A DNA stretch of 64,000 bases from Pradoshia sp. D12. Lineage in GTDB: Bacteria > Bacillota > Bacilli > Bacillales > Pradoshiaceae. A program made the translations under genes and the position numbers. The stretch spans positions 1,949,501 through 2,013,500 of the forward strand of contig NZ_CP044545.1 in NCBI RefSeq assembly GCF_008935075.1, written 5' to 3'. Shown here piece after piece: positions 17,817 to 26,289 of the stretch (positions are counted from its first letter, which is position 1; every line of letters starts with the position of its first letter). Below the pieces are notes generated by a model that saw nothing but the letters and a program-made list of their open reading frames with translations, searched no databases and had not been told where the DNA came from.

Positions 17817-20800
17817 TTAACTTTCTAAAACTTCCTCTTCCTGATAAATTCGATAGGCAGGTACCACTGTATCTGTCACAATCTCTTTACCATTTTCACG
17901 GACAAAATCAAGTTTATAATAAGAGTCAAAGCGCTGGCTGATCTCTGTTTTCACCAATTCAGGCGGTGTAACAACGATTAATTGGAATTTCAGTTTTTCT
18001 GCCACCGCAAAAATTGGATCAAGGACGTGCGCTGATGCCGCCTGACCAAATGGATTATCACATACTAATGATACCCAGCTGTTATCTGCTTCACTCTTAA
18101 CCGATAGGAGCATCATCATCATGACCATCCGCGCAGATAATTTTTGGCCGCCGCTTCCGTCTGACTTCGTCTTAGAACCTTGGTTAATGGTTTTCCAGGT
18201 TGAGTAATGTTCCTTCTGAGGTCGTCCATACATGAACGCGTTATCTGTACGCATATTATAAACAAGCAGCTCAGGGAAACGATTGCGAAGAGAAACAAAT
18301 AGTATTTGTTCATCACTGATTAATTGTTTGATTTCAACCTCTAGCGCTTTATTATGGTCATCAATTGTCTCGAATTGCTTCGTGATTTTATCAATTGCCA
18401 TAACGAAATGCTGCTTTAAAAGTGGCTCCACCTCTTCCGCATTTTTAGGCAATAGATCTTCCTTCAATTGGACCAGCGGGAATGTCCCACGCTCATTTTT
18501 GATTTTCATTTTCGCAATCATGGAACGTATAGCATCGGACATACTCATAACCTTCATACTCGCTCGACTTGCCCAGAAATCCTGCGCCTTTTCAGCTCGT
18601 TCTTTATCACGGTCCAATTGCTCCAAACCGCTTCTTGAAAATCGTTTCATATTCGAAATAATGGTTTCAATATGAGCGTAATGGCGCGTATCCATGTGAT
18701 CTAATGAGGTCAAAACTTCATTTTTAAAACGAATCTCCCAATCTTTATCCTCAATCGTCAGCTTTAGCTTACGAAGCGATTGTTCAAGCTTGGCATGTTT
18801 AACCTGTTTTTCTTCAAGGAAGTTTTGGTGAGCTTCACACCAGGCTAATATACACGATTTTCCTTGATTTTTGATTCTCTCCACGACCTCATCTGTATAA
18901 GGTACTGGATTTTCCTTGAGGATTACGGATAATGTTAGTTGGTCTCCCTCATATCCATTAATACGTTCGTTTGTCTCTTTCAACTTCTTCTCAGTCTGAT
19001 CCAATTGTTTTTTGGTTAATTTAGTTCGGTCTTTAATTTCTACCTCTTTAACATCCAGATCCTGATCTTCCCATTTTTCCGGCTCTTGTTCATGCTTGCT
19101 TAGCTTTTTCTGTGCTTTTTTCGCTTGTTCATTTGCCAGATTAAGAGAGGTTTCCGCAACGGTTACTTCCTTATCCTGCTTACGCTCCTCTTTATCTGCT
19201 TCTTTCGCTTCTTTTTGAGCAGTTTGCTGCAAACCCTCTAATATACTGATAGGTTCATCAGGTACAGGTCTTTCTCTCCAATCTTCATGTTGCTTTGCTA
19301 GCTTCTTCTCCAATTTAGACTTCTGAGACATTTCGGCTTCTTTCTGAGCTTTTAATGTAAGTAATTCCTGTGCCTGTTCTTCCTTGGAGCGCTGCAAGAG
19401 TTTTAATTCATTCAATTGCCCCATGATCTTATCTAATATATGCAGGGATAAGCTTGGTACTTCATCGTTACCCTCCATTTTTTCCGCAGGTGGAAATGAA
19501 GCGGAATGAACAAATTGCACGATTTCCTTAATACTCTGGTCGATTGCCAATTTCCATTCCAAATAGGTTTGATTCCATTGAGCACTTCTATCGTTCAGCT
19601 CATCTAAATCCTTGGCAATCTCAGCCTGTTGTGCAATAAGAGTAGCTTTATGCACTTCTTTAGCTTCAAGTAATTGTTTATGTTCTTCATATTTTTCTTT
19701 TTCCAGAATAAATGCTTCCAATGCATCTACATGTTTTCCACATTCCTCGATTCTCACTACCTTTTGATTGAGTTGTTCACGTAATTGAGCATGTAATTCT
19801 TTTTCTTTATCGAGGATTTGAACAGTTCGTTTTAATTCCGTATCAGCCTTGGATATTTCCTTTTCTTCCTGTTCAATGAATTTGGCAATATCTACACATA
19901 GATCTGTATCCGTCATTCTGTTTAATTCGTTATATAAACGGCGAAGAGATCGCTCTGATTTTCCAAGCTCGTCTAAAACATCTTTTTTCTCTTCGATTTT
20001 CTTGGAAATTGCTATCTTCCATTTCATAAATTCATTACGGTTTGTGATTAGTTCATGTTCCTCACCGTGCAAAACAACAAAAGAAGATACAGGAGTACCA
20101 TTCATCTCTTCTCTCAAATATACAGGTACCGGGCTTTTAAATAGCCTTCCCTGTAAAAGATGATGATTGATCTTTTCCCATTGATTCCGGCTTACGACTA
20201 ACCCAAACGGTAAAAGAGGATAGGACTCCAGATGATGAAGACGTTCATCTTCATCCAATGATTGCAGGTACTGTGTCCCATAGAATACATCTATTCCTGT
20301 TTTTTCATCAATCCACTCTTTAAACTCTTTTAGATCCTGATTAGCAATCCAAAAATTCTCATCGTTTAAATAATGGTCTAGCTGACTCTCCCACAGTTCT
20401 TTTTTAACCTGTTCACTCTCTTCCTGATTCTGCGTTAATTGACCTTCAATTCCGGCAGCGTATTTGGATAATAGAGCATGGGTCAAGGATGGTGAGACAT
20501 CATCCAAAACTAATTTCATCCGTTCTAAAATAGAGGATTCTTTTAAATCCTGCTTTTGGTATGCCTCTTTCCAATTATCTCGTTTGGAGTTCAGATGTTT
20601 CAGTGACTCACGTAATGTTCCTAAGGAACCAGACAGTTCATTTTGAAACTCCTGTGTTTGTTGATCCTTATCCTGCAGTTGTTTTAACTCTTCCTGAAGC
20701 TGAATTAGATTTTGTTTAAAATGACTGATTAATCCAGATAAATCATATGTGATGCGGTCACCAAATTGGGTGGACATATCCTTTGATTTCACTTCAAAAG

Positions 20801-22280
20801 ATTGAAGCTCATCCTGAATGGAAAGAATTTCCGCACTTAATTTAGCAATTTCAATCGTCTTTTGTTTATCATGACTACTTGATTCTTTAATCCGTTTAGT
20901 CAGATACTTTTTATAAGCATGGTACTGGTTATTGGATTGGGCAATATCTAGATTGGCCTTTTCCCATTCCGCTGTAACCTCGGCTTTAATTTCTTCCATT
21001 CGTTGATTCACTTGTTCTAATCCACTGTTTTGTTCAAGTTTACTCATTTGGTCAGTCAGATTAAGAATCGTATTTTCAAATTCACTCCATTCCTTTAATA
21101 ACAAGGAGAAAGTGAATTCGTCCCTTATTGCTTGTTTTTCAGCGACAACTTCCTTCAACTGTTCGTGTTTCTCTTTGTTTTTCTGAAGCTGCTCTTCCCA
21201 TTTACGTACATCCTGATGGGCCTTGGCATACTCCAAATTATCTTTTTCAAAGCGTAGGACAGACAGTTGCTTTGTTAATTGTTCAATCTCTGTTTCTAGT
21301 GAGATCAATTCTTCTTTTTCTTGTTTAATGACATGCTCCAAAGCACCGAGGAGCTGCTGGCCTTCCTTCGTACTTGCTTGTACAATTTCTTCATGCTCTA
21401 CACCAATTCTGACATGATCTTCAAAAGGAACTATATCCTCTAAAAATTCCTTGTGGGCTTGTTCTCTTTTAAGTAAAACCGGCAAATCCTTTGCGATACT
21501 GGCCTGGCTTTTAAAGATTTCGATTAGGTCATTCTTTTGAGCTTCAGCTTTATTTAATACCTGGCTGACCGTCGGGATAATTCTCTTTTGAAAAAGGGAA
21601 TGATCATCCTCCGCCCCTTCGAAATATTTACCAACTCCGCCTTCATCCCTATTAATCTCTTTCATAATGTCCCAATCTTTTCGATTAATGCCATATGTAT
21701 CAAGAATGCGGTAATGTTTTTTTATGTCTCGATAAACATCGAATCCATTCCATTTAAAATAATCCTTCAGTTCTTCCGGATCAGCAACTTGCCCATTCTC
21801 GTATAGAGGAATATGCTCTAATGCTACATCCTCTTTACGATCAAATTCTCTGGCATAAAAAGTGATATTAGGAACAATCTTGGCTTCTCGCTCATCTGAA
21901 CCCGTTTCCTCATTGAGATCCTCATCCAGCAGTTTCTTTTGCTCAGCAGAGAACATACCACCAGTCACTAAATGGCGCCCGTCAGAACCATCCAGTTCCC
22001 ATTCGATTAATATGTGGAAAGTATACGGTGCAAATTGTTCCTTTTTATTAAAGAAAAATTGTTGGTAAAAACGATTATTTTGTTTGCCCCATGCTGTACC
22101 CGGTTTGAGTACCTGAAAGATGGATTGCAGGAAAACCCCTTTTCCACCACCATTCATCATCGCGATTAATCCGTTTGTTGATGTTTGTTCATTGTGAAAA
22201 TCAAAGGTTGTGTCCTTATATTGCTTTTGCATCCCGTCATATTTCAGTCCGACGATTCTAATGCGATGGATTTTCGGCAT
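17817..22280 (-). CDS. JetC-like SMC/MukB-type coiled-coil ATPase of a Wadjet-like system
   Basis: 1487 residues. An N-terminal ATPase lobe (MPKIHRIRIVGLKYDG, then IAMMNGGGKGVFLQSIF) and a C-terminal lobe (SDGSGGQKLSARMVMMMMLL signature, then WVSLVCDNPFGQ and LIVVTPPEL) bracket about 950 residues of Glu/Lys/Gln-rich coiled coil. The coil is broken near residues 640-760 by a globular hinge-like part (NDENFWIANQDLKEF, GTQYLQSLDEDERLHHLE). This is SMC architecture. In Wadjet systems JetC with JetA/JetB forms a loop-extruding complex that lets JetD cut circular DNA. Two key positions differ from the norm: Walker A ends GGGKG rather than GKS/T, and Walker B reads CDN rather than DE. It overlaps the JetB-like gene by 23 bp, behind GGAGGAACAGGAG. 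Confidence 0.8.
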   Translation of the reverse strand: MPKIHRIRIVGLKYDGMQKQYKDTTFDFHNEQTSTNGLIAMMNGGGKGVFLQSIFQVLKPGTAWGKQNNRFYQQFFFNKKEQFAPYTFHILIEWELDGSDGRHLVTGGMFSAEQKKLLDEDLNEETGSDEREAKIVPNITFYAREFDRKEDVALEHIPLYENGQVADPEELKDYFKWNGFDVYRDIKKHYRILDTYGINRKDWDIMKEINRDEGGVGKYFEGAEDDHSLFQKRIIPTVSQVLNKAEAQKNDLIEIFKSQASIAKDLPVLLKREQAHKEFLEDIVPFEDHVRIGVEHEEIVQASTKEGQQLLGALEHVIKQEKEELISLETEIEQLTKQLSVLRFEKDNLEYAKAHQDVRKWEEQLQKNKEKHEQLKEVVAEKQAIRDEFTFSLLLKEWSEFENTILNLTDQMSKLEQNSGLEQVNQRMEEIKAEVTAEWEKANLDIAQSNNQYHAYKKYLTKRIKESSSHDKQKTIEIAKLSAEILSIQDELQSFEVKSKDMSTQFGDRITYDLSGLISHFKQNLIQLQEELKQLQDKDQQTQEFQNELSGSLGTLRESLKHLNSKRDNWKEAYQKQDLKESSILERMKLVLDDVSPSLTHALLSKYAAGIEGQLTQNQEESEQVKKELWESQLDHYLNDENFWIANQDLKEFKEWIDEKTGIDVFYGTQYLQSLDEDERLHHLESYPLLPFGLVVSRNQWEKINHHLLQGRLFKSPVPVYLREEMNGTPVSSFVVLHGEEHELITNRNEFMKWKIAISKKIEEKKDVLDELGKSERSLRRLYNELNRMTDTDLCVDIAKFIEQEEKEISKADTELKRTVQILDKEKELHAQLREQLNQKVVRIEECGKHVDALEAFILEKEKYEEHKQLLEAKEVHKATLIAQQAEIAKDLDELNDRSAQWNQTYLEWKLAIDQSIKEIVQFVHSASFPPAEKMEGNDEVPSLSLHILDKIMGQLNELKLLQRSKEEQAQELLTLKAQKEAEMSQKSKLEKKLAKQHEDWRERPVPDEPISILEGLQQTAQKEAKEADKEERKQDKEVTVAETSLNLANEQAKKAQKKLSKHEQEPEKWEDQDLDVKEVEIKDRTKLTKKQLDQTEKKLKETNERINGYEGDQLTLSVILKENPVPYTDEVVERIKNQGKSCILAWCEAHQNFLEEKQVKHAKLEQSLRKLKLTIEDKDWEIRFKNEVLTSLDHMDTRHYAHIETIISNMKRFSRSGLEQLDRDKERAEKAQDFWASRASMKVMSMSDAIRSMIAKMKIKNERGTFPLVQLKEDLLPKNAEEVEPLLKQHFVMAIDKITKQFETIDDHNKALEVEIKQLISDEQILFVSLRNRFPELLVYNMRTDNAFMYGRPQKEHYSTWKTINQGSKTKSDGSGGQKLSARMVMMMMLLSVKSEADNSWVSLVCDNPFGQAASAHVLDPIFAVAEKLKFQLIVVTPPELVKTEISQRFDSYYKLDFVRENGKEIVTDTVVPAYRIYQEEEVLES

Positions 22281-23004
22281 GCTCCTGTTCCTCCGTTCTC
22301 ATAAGTTCCTTCATTTGTTCATAACGGTCATAATCATGGTAAAGGAATTCAATCCGTTCAAATAACTCCATTTTAGGAACAGCTTTTGGTATATCATCTT
22401 TGTCCAAAATCACAATCAGCCCTTCAGTTTCGAGCAGTCTCATAGCGCTCGTAATCAGTCCGATACGCGTGCGCCTGTTCCCTTTCTTTGTACCGAAATC
22501 ATCCGTTTCTATGACCATATGGACCCATGTAGTCACGATATCCGGCATATCAATGGCTTGTTCCTCGCCAAAGGATGGGTCCTCCTTTAACATTCGATTC
22601 CAGTTTGTAATCAGTTCATTAACCTGGCGTTCCAATGCATAATAGGTTATCCCTTCACGCTTTGTCCGAATTCTGGCTGCCTGATTCTTATCCACCATAG
22701 CCAAAAAAGCCATTAGGATGACACTCATTAAATTAAAATACTTCTTATTTTCTATTTGTTTATGCTTATCCTTCATATGGGTAAAATTAGTCGCAAAGAC
22801 TGACCCTGCCGGCTGTACAACTAAATGGATACGTTTAGGCGATTCTATAATATAGGTTCCGGATTCATCTGCTAGTAATAGGACAGTTTGTCTGACTTCC
22901 GGCTCATAGTAGGTTTGAAAATGCTCGCTCGTTTCATCAATTACTTTTTCTTTTAATAAAGTAAAGTACACATGCGAAGCTTTTTTTATAATCTCATTAT
23001 TCAT
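22258..23004 (-). CDS. JetB-like (kleisin-associated KITE-type) protein, DUF6063-like
   Basis: 248 residues, soluble, no membrane segments. It begins MNNEIIKKASHVYFTLLKEK and has the conserved stretch KKYFNLMSVILMAFLAMVDKN, with TRIGLITSAMRLLETEGLIVIL, a winged-helix-like part, toward the C-terminus, and an acidic tail. Size and position between the A-like and SMC-like genes fit the small accessory subunit of SMC-type defence complexes. DUF6063 is my recollection of the family name. ATG with GGGAGGAAC upstream; overlaps both neighbours (8 bp with the A-like gene, 23 bp with the C-like gene), so translation is coupled. Confidence 0.68.
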   Translation of the reverse strand: MNNEIIKKASHVYFTLLKEKVIDETSEHFQTYYEPEVRQTVLLLADESGTYIIESPKRIHLVVQPAGSVFATNFTHMKDKHKQIENKKYFNLMSVILMAFLAMVDKNQAARIRTKREGITYYALERQVNELITNWNRMLKEDPSFGEEQAIDMPDIVTTWVHMVIETDDFGTKKGNRRTRIGLITSAMRLLETEGLIVILDKDDIPKAVPKMELFERIEFLYHDYDRYEQMKELMRTEEQEHAENPSH

Positions 23005-24511
23005 TTATTCTTAGTTCCTCCCGGAAACAAATTTTAAATGGTGTCATTTTGGTCCCATACCAATAGATTGGATCTGATCGATGATCAAACTCCGTATAAA
23101 TATGACGGCCTTCCAATGATAAAAATTGTGGATATTCATTCATTAATCGATGAAGGAGGATTTCACGTTCATCCGTCAATGTTTCCAATTTCCTTGTCGG
23201 AGACATGATTTGGAGAGGTTTTTTATCAAACAACATCCATAAATCAATCGTTTCACTTTCTTCAAACCATTGATCCTGTACTTCCATAGGCATATCTGCT
23301 AAATCCGCTAATGAAAATTCTCCATATTGCTGTAAATACTCAAATACATATTTCCATGCTTTAATAACAGAGGACCAATCTGTTACTCGCTTGATTAATT
23401 CTTCTTCTTCATCCTCATCTTGATTCGTATCTTCTATTTGGAGAGTATGCGCCGATTCCTGTTCCATCCAAATCCAGTCCAATGGGAGAATAAATTCATT
23501 TTTGGGTGAAAACAACGGTCCAATAATTTGATCAATCAAATCGAAATCCTTAATTCCCTCTTTCATTAACCAGTTTTCATAAATATGCTCCCGGAATGAA
23601 ACAAGGCTGTTTTCCCAAAATAGAGAAGGATTTTCTGCTTTTAATTTCATCTCATATGAAATATTTTGAATAACCAGCTTTGCAAACCGGTCATGAAGCT
23701 GTCTGGTATGTTCAATTTTTTCATGGAGAAGAATTAATTCTTTTTGAACCAATCCATTTTCTTCCGTACGTTTCGCTTTTTCAATCATAGACGAGATGGT
23801 ACGGAAATGATTTTTCTCCTCCTCAAATTGTTCTTCAATCTCCCACCTGTTTTCCTCTCTCTGGTGTTCTTGCTCCAGGAGAAGAATTTTCGGGTTGTTC
23901 ATCATCTCTTTCTGAAAGGAATATTCCTTTGTCATTAAACGATTCACTCTCGAAATGAGGTGATCTAAATTCCGTGTCGCTTTTTTGAAGTTACCATTTT
24001 TAATCAGCTGCATACTGTATAGCTGTTCAATCGTAATGGAGAACTCTTCCGCCATTTCCCGACTCATAAAAATCATTTCTTGTGCAACATCAGTTAATTT
24101 ATAAACGATGGATCCACCCATCTCCAGGTTTGTATACAGTTCATCCATCATCACATAACGAAAGGTTTGAGTATCCCATACCTGTCTCGTTTCATCAAAA
24201 TATAAGGATTCAAATGGCTTGCTGTATTCTTCCTTCCCCTGAAATAAGAGACCATTCGTAATTCTTTCTATTTGCTTTTCATCAGCCGTCAGCTTCATTT
24301 GTTTAATGCTGTCCTCAACCATATGTAAAATGTCGGTTTTTCTACGGCCATCATCATCATTTAATTCACGATAGAACATGGTCAGTAGAACTTGCATTAA
24401 TATAGTCTGTATATAGGGCTTGAGTTCACCGATTTCCATTCCTTTTCCCAATTCGAACAAAGGATTCAATCGTTTCATCCTTTGAGAAAAGCCTTCCCAC
24501 GATTCGTTCAC
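22997..24511 (-). CDS. JetA-like (kleisin-position) subunit of the Wadjet-like operon
   Basis: About 505 residues, highly charged, mostly helical. The N-terminal part (GKGMEIGELKPYIQTILMQVLLTMFYRE) looks winged-helix-like, a central coiled coil spans residues 180-300 (HQREENRWEIEEQFEEEKNHF), and there is a second compact domain at the end. In Jet/Muk systems the kleisin bridges the SMC heads; the role here is inferred from gene order. Start choice: GTG 24511 overlaps the JetD stop (GTGA) and has GGAGGAG 6 bases upstream. ATG 24517 and GTG 24526 are in frame but lie in or before that ribosome binding site. No catalytic motif seen. Confidence 0.65.
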   Translation of the reverse strand: MNESWEGFSQRMKRLNPLFELGKGMEIGELKPYIQTILMQVLLTMFYRELNDDDGRRKTDILHMVEDSIKQMKLTADEKQIERITNGLLFQGKEEYSKPFESLYFDETRQVWDTQTFRYVMMDELYTNLEMGGSIVYKLTDVAQEMIFMSREMAEEFSITIEQLYSMQLIKNGNFKKATRNLDHLISRVNRLMTKEYSFQKEMMNNPKILLLEQEHQREENRWEIEEQFEEEKNHFRTISSMIEKAKRTEENGLVQKELILLHEKIEHTRQLHDRFAKLVIQNISYEMKLKAENPSLFWENSLVSFREHIYENWLMKEGIKDFDLIDQIIGPLFSPKNEFILPLDWIWMEQESAHTLQIEDTNQDEDEEEELIKRVTDWSSVIKAWKYVFEYLQQYGEFSLADLADMPMEVQDQWFEESETIDLWMLFDKKPLQIMSPTRKLETLTDEREILLHRLMNEYPQFLSLEGRHIYTEFDHRSDPIYWYGTKMTPFKICFREELRINE

Positions 24512-25581
24512 ATCCATCTCCTCCACGTTTCAATCGTTAAAACCTCTTGCGGAATTCGGTTTTTGGTAGCCCATAATTCATTTAAGCTGTTTTGCTCCTC
24601 TTCCGTGAACCAGGAAAAGAATCGTTCCCTGTGTATTTCATTACGTACCTGTCCTGTCTCCGAATTTGCCTGATCCATGCAGTCAAGCATTTTGCGGTAG
24701 ATTTTTAAAGCAGGCTGAATGGTGCATTCTTGATATTTATCTATCAATCTCATACAAATGCTGTAGCCCTCTGCATCTAAGTCACCTACATAATAAAATA
24801 AATAGGAGGAATCCTTCGGGAAAAGTTTAAAGAAGAAGGAGAAGCTCCTTTCTATCTTTTTACCTTCACCATAAATAATCAGTTCCGGTTCGTAATCTAA
24901 TATTTCTTCTTCCAGCAATTGAACGCAAGTATGGAAGAATGATAGATTTTCTACTATTAATACTCGTTTAATATCCGCTATCTGAACACCCGGCTTTAAC
25001 CAAAATACAAACGGTTCTCCAAACTTCATACTTTTTAATTCTTCCATCGAAACGCCAATTCTTTGTAGAAATCCCTTTCCCTCAGGGAATAGATCAGAGT
25101 CAGTCAGAAATTTTTCATGCCCGAAAAGCTCAAGGCTCCGCTCTTCCAGCGAAACAATTTGTCTATCCTGACTTGATTTTAGAAACGAATAAAGATTTTT
25201 CACCCTGAACCATTCATCTTCCGTTTGCCATTCCGGATGGTTTTCATAATAAGAAAAATCAAATCGATCATTCAGCTTAAGCATCTCAAGACGATCCCAT
25301 TTAGTGATTTCTTTTTTGATATTAACCCAATAAAATAATGGCAAGGCTGGATGCCGGCCATTTGTTTGTTTATTTAGTATCGGTATAAGAATATTTTCTT
25401 CAACGAGTCTTTCGATAACATCGTGAAACAATGTATACCCATCCATATCAAAATAGTCTTCTATATGTATTCTTAATTGGCTTTCCAAGACATTTACATT
25501 TAATTTTTTCTTTTGCTGAGGATGCTGTATATCCTCTATAAATTGTCTAACTCTAACTTCAACCTTATTAATAACTGCCAC
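24508..25581 (-). CDS. JetD-like Toprim-fold nuclease subunit (DUF2220-type)
   Basis: 357 residues. The N-terminal 130 residues are winged-helix-like (YTLFHDVIERLVEENILIPI), the family's DNA-binding region. The C-terminal half resembles a Toprim/topoisomerase VI-like nuclease: RVLIVENLSFFHTC contains the conserved Glu, ELIIYGEGKK follows, and FYYVGDLDAEGYSICMRL has the acidic DxDxxG-type metal site. In characterised Wadjet systems JetD cleaves closed circular DNA after the SMC complex has extruded it. Start is a GTG at 25581 with a weak GAAG-rich leader. First gene of the D-A-B-C operon; all junctions overlap. Confidence 0.8.
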   Translation of the reverse strand: MAVINKVEVRVRQFIEDIQHPQQKKKLNVNVLESQLRIHIEDYFDMDGYTLFHDVIERLVEENILIPILNKQTNGRHPALPLFYWVNIKKEITKWDRLEMLKLNDRFDFSYYENHPEWQTEDEWFRVKNLYSFLKSSQDRQIVSLEERSLELFGHEKFLTDSDLFPEGKGFLQRIGVSMEELKSMKFGEPFVFWLKPGVQIADIKRVLIVENLSFFHTCVQLLEEEILDYEPELIIYGEGKKIERSFSFFFKLFPKDSSYLFYYVGDLDAEGYSICMRLIDKYQECTIQPALKIYRKMLDCMDQANSETGQVRNEIHRERFFSWFTEEEQNSLNELWATKNRIPQEVLTIETWRRWM

Positions 25582-25609
25582 CTTCTTCTTGCTTCAACTT
25601 ACTTATAGG

Positions 25610-25618
25610 ATTATATCA
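25610..25618 (-). promoter_or_regulatory. Candidate extended -10 promoter of the Wadjet-like operon
   Basis: Minus-strand TGATATAAT, an extended -10 box with a perfect TATAAT, about 30 bases before the JetD start. No good -35 is seen, which is acceptable for an extended -10. Confidence 0.5.
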
Positions 25619-25768
25619 AAAAATAACCTATTTTCTCTTGGAGAATTTTGTCGATACGTATTATTATACACAAGATTTTCTGCTTTTCGGCTTATAAATA
25701 GGAAAAAAAGATGGCTAACATGATAGTAATAAAGTATTTTTAGTCATTGCTGTTACATTTCAAAAAAC

Positions 25769-26123
25769 AAAGAGGATGAGACATAACTTATAAACGATCC
25801 TGAAAAGACGAACGAAATCTAATTTATCGACTTTGTTACTTATTAAAGAGTTAAGTTGGAAGAAAAATTCGTTCCATTGCGCGCTTACTCCACTCGCTTT
25901 CCGCGGGGAGGAAGCTGAGCCTGCGGGGTCTCAGCCTTTCCTCTACTTCCCGCAGGAGTCGGTGGCTTCTGCTCCATTCCACTAAGTTTAATAATGATAT
26001 ACAGAAGTAACCAATCTATTGAAAAAAAATAAAAATCCAAACTATTAGGCGAAATATCTATTAAAATATCACCTAATAGTTCGGATTTATCATTGACTGA
26101 AATACTTATGTCCCAGCCTCTTT
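25769..26123 (+). repeat. MITE-like structured repeat, copy 1 (355 bp, terminal inverted repeats)
   Basis: The ends are 18-base inverted repeats (25769-25786, beginning AAAGAGGATGAGACATAA, and complement of 26106-26123, AAAGAGGCTGGGACATAA; two mismatches). Inside are a GC-rich block that can fold back (CTTTCCGCGGGGAGGAAGCTGAG ... TCTCAGCC ... CTTCCCGCAGGAGTC) and an AT-rich hairpin (AAACTATTAGG ... CCTAATAGTTC). The reverse complement of the same element occurs at 58574-58940. The GC-rich core resembles an intergenic repeat common in Bacillaceae. No ORF. Copy 1 lacks about 14 bases present in the core of copy 2. It fills most of the gap between the JetD and GH3 genes. Confidence 0.85.
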
Positions 26124-26289
26124 GTTTACGATCATTTCTATCTACTTGTAATAAAAATAGGTATTTCTTTATTCAAAAAGAAGAACTAATAAACACATTA
26201 CCAAAATAGGTGCTAACCTCTTTAAAATCGTTTTAATAGAAAAGGCTTCCTCTTAATCTCTAAATAAACTGCCCAAAATTTAAAAATCA

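Noticed and set aside
18119-18316. Open frames antisense or out of frame within the large SMC-like gene (several)
   Set aside because: Shadows of the long coiled-coil coding sequence; no independent start signals.
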